Under the pieces are notes generated by a model. It was not told where the DNA came from. It ran no database searches and saw only the letters and a program-made list of their open reading frames with translations. 10,283 bases of DNA from JBEAOO01 sp041164825. Its GTDB lineage: Bacteria; Pseudomonadota; Gammaproteobacteria; Burkholderiales; Burkholderiaceae_C. Where the stretch lies: assembly GCA_041164825.1 (NCBI GenBank), contig JBEAOO010000231.1, positions 1-10,283 of the forward strand, written 5' to 3'. Shown here in pieces: positions 5,204 through 10,283 of this stretch. The stretch's first letter is position 1. Each line of letters begins with the position of its first letter. The position numbers and the translations under genes are program-made.

Positions 5204-6523
5204 ATGCTGAAAAAAATACCGGTCCAACACTGCCGCCTGGGGATGTTTTTGCACGCGCTGGAGGGCTCGTGGCTGGAACACCCATTTTGGAAAACGCGCT
5301 TCGTGCTGCGCGAGCCCGCCGACCTGGCCAAGCTCAAGGCCAGCGCGGTGCGCGACTGCGTGATCGACACCAGCAAAGGGCTCGACGTGCTGCCCGAGGG
5401 CGAGGCCGGCAGCGATGCCGCGCCGGCCAAGCTGCCTGCCGTGCCGCGTGGCGCTGAGGCCGCTGCTGCGCCCTCCGCCCCCACCAGCCCCGCCAGCCCG
5501 GCCACCCCACCCACGCTGGCCGCCCTGCGCCCCCACGAGCCGCCGCCACCCACCCACACCCTGGCCGAAGAGACCGTGCGCGCCGCCGCACTGGTCAACC
5601 AATCGCGCGAGGCCGTGCTGTCGATGTACCACGAGGCCCGCATGGGCCGCGCGCTCAGCACCGGCCCCACACTCGACCTGGTCAACGACATCACCGAATC
5701 GGTGCACCGCAACCCCGGCGCCATGGTGAGCCTGGTGCGCCTCAAATCGCACGACGACTACTCCTACATGCACTCGGTGGCCGTGTGCGCGCTGATGATC
5801 GCTCTGGCCCGGCAACTGGGCTTGGACGAAGCCCAGACCCGCGAAGCCGGCGTGGCCGGCATGATGCACGACATGGGCAAGGCGCTGATGCCGCTGGAGA
5901 TCCTCAACAAGCCCGGCAAGCTCACTGACGCCGAGTACAACATCATCCGCACCCACCCCTCGCGCGGCCACGAGCTGCTGGTGGGCGGCGACGCCAGCGA
6001 GGGCGTGCGCGATGTGTGCCTGCACCACCACGAGCGCCCCGATGGCGCCGGCTACCCGCAAGGCCTGCACGACGAACACATCAGCCTGCTGGCCAAAATG
6101 GGCGCGGTCTGCGATGTGTACGACGCCATCACCTCCAACCGCCCCTACAAGGCCGGCTGGGACCCGGCCGAGTCGCTGCGCAAAATGGCCAGCTGGCGCA
6201 AGGGCCAGTTTGATGAGCAAGTGTTCACCGCTTTTGTGCGCAGCCTGGGCATTTTTCCCACCGGCTCGCTGGTGCGTTTGGCGTCCGACCGCCTGGGTAT
6301 CGTGCTCGACCAGAACCCCGGCCACACGCTGAACCCGGTGGTGAAGGTGTTTTTTGACGCCGCCAAGGGCGTGGCGATCGCCCCCGTGCTGCTCGACCTC
6401 AGCACCGCCGGCGGCAGCGACCGCATCGTGGGCCAGGAGTCCAACGCGAAGTGGAACTTCCCGAACCTGGATGCGATGTGGGCGGGCGCGGAGGCCACGG
6501 CTTCATTGCAGCGCAAGGGCTGA
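5204..6523 (+). CDS. HD-GYP c-di-GMP phosphodiesterase with N-terminal DUF3391
   Basis: A 439-residue cytosolic protein expected to hydrolyse c-di-GMP. The N-terminal DUF3391 module (about 1-60: MLKKIPVQHC, RLGMFLHALE) is followed by an Ala/Pro-rich linker (about 70-118) with runs such as PTSPASPATPP. The HD-GYP domain covers about 150-370. Metal ligands are visible: His190 region (YSYMHS), HD at 222-223 (MMHDMGK), His251, and HHHERPDGAGYP (274-285) containing the GYP signature at 283-285, then DVYDAIT (304-310) and SNRPYK. All hallmark residues are present, so it is probably active. The ATG at 5204 starts the conserved DUF3391; upstream in-frame TTG (5144) adds unconserved residues and overlaps the predicted promoter. 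No strong ribosome binding site is visible. A FliA-like promoter precedes it, suggesting co-expression with late flagellar genes. It converges on copA, stop to stop, 37 bp apart. Confidence 0.94.
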   Translation: MLKKIPVQHCRLGMFLHALEGSWLEHPFWKTRFVLREPADLAKLKASAVRDCVIDTSKGLDVLPEGEAGSDAAPAKLPAVPRGAEAAAAPSAPTSPASPATPPTLAALRPHEPPPPTHTLAEETVRAAALVNQSREAVLSMYHEARMGRALSTGPTLDLVNDITESVHRNPGAMVSLVRLKSHDDYSYMHSVAVCALMIALARQLGLDEAQTREAGVAGMMHDMGKALMPLEILNKPGKLTDAEYNIIRTHPSRGHELLVGGDASEGVRDVCLHHHERPDGAGYPQGLHDEHISLLAKMGAVCDVYDAITSNRPYKAGWDPAESLRKMASWRKGQFDEQVFTAFVRSLGIFPTGSLVRLASDRLGIVLDQNPGHTLNPVVKVFFDAAKGVAIAPVLLDLSTAGGSDRIVGQESNAKWNFPNLDAMWAGAEATASLQRKG

Positions 6524-6534
6524 GGTCGCCCCGG

Positions 6535-6557
6535 GTCGGCGGCCCGCCAGGCCCGAC
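6535..6557. repeat. GC-rich nested dyad between convergent HD-GYP and copA
   Basis: GTCGG (6535-6539) pairs with CCGAC (6553-6557), and GGCGG (6538-6542) can alternatively pair with CCGCC (6544-6548). It fills most of the 37-bp gap between two convergent stop codons. It may serve as a bidirectional transcription barrier, but there is no T-run on either side, so I do not call it a terminator. Confidence 0.3.
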
Positions 6558-6560
6558 GCC

Positions 6561-9026
6561 TCACCGCCCCGGCCGCCACCTTCTCAACAACAAGGCATTG
6601 CCGATCACGCTCACGCTGGAGAGCGCCATGGCCGCGCCGGCCACCACCGGGCTCAGGCCGCCCCAGGCCGCCAGCGGGATGCCGATGGCGTTGTAGACGA
6701 AGGCCCAGAACAGGTTCTGGCGGATCTTGGCGCGGGTGCGGCGCGAGATGTCGATGGTCATGGCCACCAGGCGCGGGTCACCACGCATCAGCGTGACGCC
6801 GGCCGTGGCCATGGCCACGTCGGTGCCGCCGCCCATGGCCAGGCCCACATCGGCCGCGGCCAAGGCCGGTGCGTCGTTCACGCCGTCGCCCACCATCGCC
6901 ACCTTGGCGCCGGGCGGCAAGCCTTGGCGCAACTCATTGACGATGCGCGCTTTGTCGGCCGGCAACACCTCCGAGCGCACCTCGGTGATGCCCAGCGATG
7001 CCGCCACGGCGTTGGCGCTGCCCGCGTTGTCGCCACTCACCAGCACGGTGCGAATGCCCAGCGCATGCAGCTGCGTGATGGCCTCGGCGGCGGTGGGCTT
7101 CACCGTGTCGCCAAAGGCCAGCAGGCCGAGCAGCGTGGGTGGGGTTTCGGCACCGCTTGAGCGCGCCAACCACGACACCGTGCGGCCCTCGGCTTGCCAC
7201 GCGGCGGCCTGCGCGGCCAAGGCCCCGGGCAGCACCTTCAGCTCGTCCATCCAGCGGCTGCTGCCCAGGCTCAGCGTGCCACCATCGGCCTGCGTGCCAC
7301 TCACCCCGCGGCCGGGCACGGCGCGCACATTGACGGCCGCGTTCACCGCCACACCATCGGCCTGGGCGCGGGCCAACACGGCGCGCGCCAGCGGGTGTTC
7401 ACTGCCGGCTTGCAGCGCGGCGGCGGCGCTGAGCAGCGCGGCCTCGCCGGTGTCCGGCGCGGCCTGCAGCCCCACCAGCACCGGCTTGCCTTCGGTGAGC
7501 GTGCCGGTTTTGTCCAGCGCCACCACCTGCACCGCTTGCATGGTTTCCAGCGCCACCGCGTCTTGAATCAAGATGCCTTGCTTGGCCGCCAAGCCCGTGC
7601 CCACCATGATGGCGGCCGGTGTGGCCAAGCCCAGCGCGCAGGGGCAGGCAATCACCAGCACCGCCACCGCGTGCACGATGGCCGCCTGCACGTCGCCGCG
7701 CAGCGCCCACCAGCCGATGAAGGTGCACAGCGCCAGCGCCACCACCACCGGCACAAACACCGCGCTCACCTGGTCCACCAAACGCTGGATCGGCGCCTTG
7801 GTGGCCTGCGCGCTTTCCACCAGCCGCACGATGCGCGACAGCGCGGTCTCGGCACCCACCGCCGTGGTGCGCAAGAGCAGCAGGCCCTCGCCGTTGATGG
7901 CGCCGCCGGTCACCGCATCACCGGGCGCTTTGGCCACCGGCAAGCTCTCGCCGGTGAGCATCGATTCATTGATGTGGCTGCGGCCTTCCAGCACCTCGCC
8001 GTCCACCGGCACGCGCTCGCCCGGGCGCAGCAGCACCTCGTCGCCCAGCACCACCTCGGCCAGCGGCAGCGTCACTTCCACACCGTTGCGCTTCACCTGC
8101 GCGGTGGCCGGGCGCAGGGCCTGCAGCGCACGCAGCGCCTCGGTGGTTTGGCGCTTGGCGCGGGCTTCGAGCCACTTGCCCAGGCGGACCAGCGTGATCA
8201 CCACCGCGGCCGATTCGAAGTAGAGCGCCGGCATGTCGTTGTCGCCCTCGGTGGCGAGCACCCACAAGCTCAGGCCAAACGCCGCGCTGGTGCCCAGGGC
8301 CACCAGCAGATCCATGTTGCCGCTGCCCGCACGCAAGGCGGCCCAGCCCGCCTTGTAAAAGCGCGCGCCAAAAACAAACTGCACCGGCGTGGCCAGCAGC
8401 AGTTGCAGCCCGCCGCTCAGCATCCAATGTTGGCCAAACGCGTCACCCAACATCGGCAGCACCAAAGGCGCGCTCAGCCAGGCGCAAACAATCAACCACA
8501 GGCCGTCGCGGTGCAGCAGGCTGCTTCGTTTGGCAGCTTCGCCAGCCGTCTCGGGCGTGGCGAGGTCGTGCCCGCCGTAGCCGGCCTTCGTGAGTGCGGC
8601 CAGCAAGTCGGTGGTGTCGGCGCCGCCGTGCAGCCGGGTCACGCGGGCTTGCTCGGTCGCCAGGTTCACCTCCGCCGCCAGCACGCCGGGCACGGCGCGC
8701 AGCGCCTTTTCCACCCGCGTCACGCACGAGGCGCAGGTCATGTCGCTGATGCCCAGCATCACCGTGTCTTGCGGCACGCCATAGCCGGCTTTTTCCACCG
8801 CCTGCAGCAGGGTTTGCTGGGGCACGGGTGTGTTCAGCGTCACGGTGACGTTTTCCACCGCCAGGTTCACGGCCGCGTCCAACACGCCCGGCACCTTGCG
8901 CAGCGCTTTTTCAACCCGGCCCGCACAACTCGCGCAGGTCATGCCCTCCACGGGCAGCGTCGCGGTGAGGGCCGGGGAGGTTGGGGCCGCAGCACGGACA
9001 GCAGCAGCAGCGTTGATCGAGGTCAT
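6561..9026 (-). CDS. copA: Cu(I)-exporting P1B-type ATPase CopA
   Basis: An 821-residue inner-membrane pump that expels cytosolic Cu(I) using ATP. Two N-terminal heavy-metal-associated domains carry GMTCASC (28-34) and DMTCASC (95-101). Eight membrane segments fit the P1B pattern. The metal-binding CPC is at 461-463 in segment six. Catalytic motifs are complete: TGE (358-360), phosphorylated DKTGT (505-509), SEHPLA nucleotide site (552-557), and GDGVND (713-718). YN (778-779) in segment seven and M800-x-x-S-S in segment eight are the Cu(I)-specific (P1B-1) signatures, arguing against a Zn/Cd pump. Length is normal for two-HMA CopA. The start at 9026 gives a short Ala-rich lead before the first HMA domain. 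It diverges from copZ, which should feed it copper. The family is usually under CueR, but neither a cueR gene nor an obvious CueR box is seen here. Ribosome binding site is weak. Confidence 0.96.
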   Translation of the reverse strand: MTSINAAAAVRAAAPTSPALTATLPVEGMTCASCAGRVEKALRKVPGVLDAAVNLAVENVTVTLNTPVPQQTLLQAVEKAGYGVPQDTVMLGISDMTCASCVTRVEKALRAVPGVLAAEVNLATEQARVTRLHGGADTTDLLAALTKAGYGGHDLATPETAGEAAKRSSLLHRDGLWLIVCAWLSAPLVLPMLGDAFGQHWMLSGGLQLLLATPVQFVFGARFYKAGWAALRAGSGNMDLLVALGTSAAFGLSLWVLATEGDNDMPALYFESAAVVITLVRLGKWLEARAKRQTTEALRALQALRPATAQVKRNGVEVTLPLAEVVLGDEVLLRPGERVPVDGEVLEGRSHINESMLTGESLPVAKAPGDAVTGGAINGEGLLLLRTTAVGAETALSRIVRLVESAQATKAPIQRLVDQVSAVFVPVVVALALCTFIGWWALRGDVQAAIVHAVAVLVIACPCALGLATPAAIMVGTGLAAKQGILIQDAVALETMQAVQVVALDKTGTLTEGKPVLVGLQAAPDTGEAALLSAAAALQAGSEHPLARAVLARAQADGVAVNAAVNVRAVPGRGVSGTQADGGTLSLGSSRWMDELKVLPGALAAQAAAWQAEGRTVSWLARSSGAETPPTLLGLLAFGDTVKPTAAEAITQLHALGIRTVLVSGDNAGSANAVAASLGITEVRSEVLPADKARIVNELRQGLPPGAKVAMVGDGVNDAPALAAADVGLAMGGGTDVAMATAGVTLMRGDPRLVAMTIDISRRTRAKIRQNLFWAFVYNAIGIPLAAWGGLSPVVAGAAMALSSVSVIGNALLLRRWRPGR

Positions 9027-9119
9027 GGCCCGAGCTTATGCGCACGCGGCCGTGCTGGCCGATACTGGGGTCTTGGCGCGTCGCCGTCTTTGCGTTCCCT
9101 TGACTTGGAGCAAGCCACC
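9027..9119. other. copA-copZ divergent intergenic region
   Basis: These 93 bp must hold the control signals for both copper genes unless one is read through. I find an inverted repeat CGGCC-N5-GGCCG (9047-9061) and GATACT (9061-9066) resembling a plus-strand -10, but no paired -35. The CueR-type dyad (ACCTTCC or CCTTGCC arms with a 19-20 bp promoter spacer) is not recognisable. A good ribosome binding site GGAG (9107-9110) precedes copZ by 9 nt. Confidence 0.5.
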
Positions 9120-9311
9120 ATGATCGATCTCACCCTGCCCACCATGACCTGCGGCCATTGCGTGCGCACCGTCACCGAGACCGTCCAGCAACTCGACCCG
9201 CACGCCACGCTGACCATCGACCTGCCCACGCACCGCGTGCAGATCGAGACCACGCAAGCCGCTGATGTGGTGAAGGCCGCCTTGGCCGAAGAGGGCTACG
9301 CCGCGGCCTGA
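9120..9311 (+). CDS. copZ: CopZ-type cytosolic copper chaperone (HMA domain)
   Basis: A 63-residue single heavy-metal-associated domain that binds Cu(I) and passes it to CopA. The metal loop is MTCGHC (residues 9-14) with Cys11 and Cys14; CGHC with VRTVTETV after it is typical of proteobacterial CopZ and MerP-like chaperones. The C-terminal VKAALAEEGY is the expected last helix and Tyr of the ferredoxin-like fold. GGAG (9107-9110) lies 9 nt before the ATG, supporting this start. The frame is open far upstream, but that part only mirrors copA on the opposite strand. The gene is divergent from copA by 93 bp and is followed, 52 bp later, by an exported protein. A mercury or other soft-metal chaperone role is possible, but adjacency to a Cu(I)-ATPase favours copper. 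Confidence 0.93.
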   Translation: MIDLTLPTMTCGHCVRTVTETVQQLDPHATLTIDLPTHRVQIETTQAADVVKAALAEEGYAAA

Positions 9312-9363
9312 GGCCGAGGCCGTGCCTGCCGTGCATCCCGTCCCCTGCAACGCGGAGCCAAGC

Positions 9364-10137
9364 ATGCCGTCACACTTTGTCCTTCGGCAGATCGCGCTGT
9401 TCGTGTGCGCATCTCTTGGCGCTGCGGTCAGGTCCCATACTGCGGCAGCGGCCGACCTGCCCGAGCCCGCCGTGATGCTGCGCGCGGGCACGTGGTCTGG
9501 CGACGTCGGCACCTACACCGTGCCGCCGGCGCTGGCCCGCCAGAAGACCAGCTGCTGGCCGGCCCAAGGCTGGCAGCGCCTGAGCATCCAGCCGGATCGG
9601 ATCGTGATCACGCCCGTGCTGGCGCCGCCGCAGAAGCCACCTGCCTTCTTGGCCGACATCGCAGCGCAAGTGTCCGCGGCGGCGGTCGGCGAACTCACAC
9701 CCGCGCCAGAGGACAACACCTTGTACCTGCGGTCGCCGCGCACGCGGTTGCGTCAGGGCGAGGTGCCGCTCTACTTGTTCAAAAACGGCAGCTCCCGCTT
9801 GGCGCCCGAACTCGGCCGCCGCTATGCACTGAGCCTGGGCGGTGTGCCGTTTGAGTTCGCCGTGCACAACGGCTTCACCGGCCGCAACGGCGCCAGCTAC
9901 GGCGAGGGCGCGAACTACAGCATCCGCCACGGCGGACAAACTTACCGCTATCTGCTGCCCGGCTTCGGCTGGGAGTCGGCCATCACGGCCATCGGCGACT
10001 TCGATGCCGACGGCCGGCCTGATTTCCTGATCGTTGTTGCCGGCAGCAACAGCAGCCACGAGTACCTGTTGTTGTCATCGCTGGCGCGGCCCGGCCTCAA
10101 CCCGGCATCGGCCTCGCTGCATTCAACCGGCTGCTGA
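9364..10137 (+). CDS. Exported protein of unknown function
   Basis: A 257-residue predicted periplasmic protein that I do not recognise. The ATG at 9364 has GGAG (9354-9357) at 6-nt spacing and starts a signal peptide (MPSHFVLRQIALFVCASLGA) likely cleaved after TAAAA, residue 30. The in-frame ATG-like start at 9322 would place 14 polar residues before the signal and is less likely. After cleavage only two cysteines remain, Cys64 (KTSCWPAQ) and the very last residue Cys257, so a disulfide or a C-terminal modification is conceivable. DFDADGRPD (212-220) has the DxDxDG calcium-loop layout of EF-hand and FG-GAP/VCBS repeats, but only one copy is present. No enzyme motif is evident. It follows copZ by 52 bp in the same direction and may share its transcript. 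A periplasmic copper or envelope role is only a guess from location. Confidence 0.8.
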   Translation: MPSHFVLRQIALFVCASLGAAVRSHTAAAADLPEPAVMLRAGTWSGDVGTYTVPPALARQKTSCWPAQGWQRLSIQPDRIVITPVLAPPQKPPAFLADIAAQVSAAAVGELTPAPEDNTLYLRSPRTRLRQGEVPLYLFKNGSSRLAPELGRRYALSLGGVPFEFAVHNGFTGRNGASYGEGANYSIRHGGQTYRYLLPGFGWESAITAIGDFDADGRPDFLIVVAGSNSSHEYLLLSSLARPGLNPASASLHSTGC

Positions 10138-10283
10138 ACACCCGACCTGTGCGGGGCATGGGCCCCTTGGCTCTTTGGCTGTTCAGTCTTTGGGTCAACC
10201 CCGGCCAGCGGCCTGCGCACGCAGTGGCGTCATGCGGCCTCCTTGCACACGCCCCCAACCGCTCGTGAACTTGCGTCCCGCGC
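10138..10283. other. Right-edge sequence without a recognisable gene
   Basis: After the exported protein's stop I see a small hairpin GGGGC-ATGG-GCCCC (10153-10166) followed by only TT, a weak terminator candidate. On the minus strand a perfect AAGGAGG (10244-10238) lies 4 nt before an ATG (10233) that opens only 12 codons, ending at 10195. No tRNA or longer reading frame is convincing; a gene may begin beyond the window. Confidence 0.4.

Noticed and set aside
5114..6325. A 403-codon minus-strand frame opposite the HD-GYP gene
   Set aside because: Low-complexity Ala/Gly/Val/His composition typical of a GC-rich shadow; the plus strand carries every HD-GYP hallmark.
9100..9105. TTGACT just before copZ as a -35 box
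   Set aside because: It is only 14 bp before the ATG, so the -10 would fall inside the coding sequence, where no matching hexamer is present.
7194..9311. A 705-codon plus-strand open frame opposite copA
   Set aside because: It mirrors copA codon by codon, is rich in His/Arg/Gln/Gly as expected from GC-skewed antisense frames, and shows no domain. Only its last 63 codons (copZ, from 9120) are real.

Overview
The window looks like ordinary chromosome from a GC-rich betaproteobacterium, most likely family Comamonadaceae (Burkholderiales; Hydrogenophaga, Acidovorax or Rhodoferax type). This rests on strong G/C third-position bias (long open frames opposite nearly every gene), a di-haem cytochrome c4, the CGHC-type CopZ, a DUF3391/HD-GYP protein, and the paired MoxR ATPase and CoxE-like VWA protein. 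Species assignment is inference; no rRNA or marker gene is present. I see no tRNA, rRNA, CRISPR array, insertion sequence or phage gene.

Layout. Positions 1-1361 (minus strand) hold a CoxE-like VWA protein followed by the start of a secreted protein, coupled by an ATGA overlap. A membrane diguanylate cyclase (1625-2809, plus) diverges from them and runs tail to tail, with a 13-bp overlap, into a GNAT acetyltransferase. The GNAT lies downstream of a MoxR-type AAA+ ATPase on the minus strand (2797-4286). MoxR and VWA genes normally sit together as a chaperone pair; here the cyclase gene, on the opposite strand, lies between the moxR-GNAT unit and the VWA unit.

A compact divergent control region (4287-4375) separates moxR from the cytochrome c4 gene. 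It contains an FNR/ANR-like box, a perfect TATAAT and a dyad. Cytochrome c4 ends at a textbook rho-independent terminator. It is followed by an HD-GYP c-di-GMP phosphodiesterase gene preceded by a good match to a sigma-28 (FliA) flagellar promoter. The window therefore carries both a c-di-GMP synthase and a c-di-GMP hydrolase about 2.4 kb apart.

The right part is a copper-handling locus. The Cu(I) efflux ATPase CopA (6561-9026, minus) diverges from a 63-residue copper chaperone CopZ (9120-9311, plus). A small exported protein of unknown function follows CopZ in the same direction. CopZ would deliver cytosolic Cu(I) to CopA for export. No CueR-type operator is recognisable between them.

Nothing amounts to a clearly new system. 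The points most worth a second look are the inferred FliA promoter of the HD-GYP gene, the FNR-like divergent region, the split MoxR/VWA module with its intervening acetyltransferase, and the uncharacterised exported protein next to copZ.
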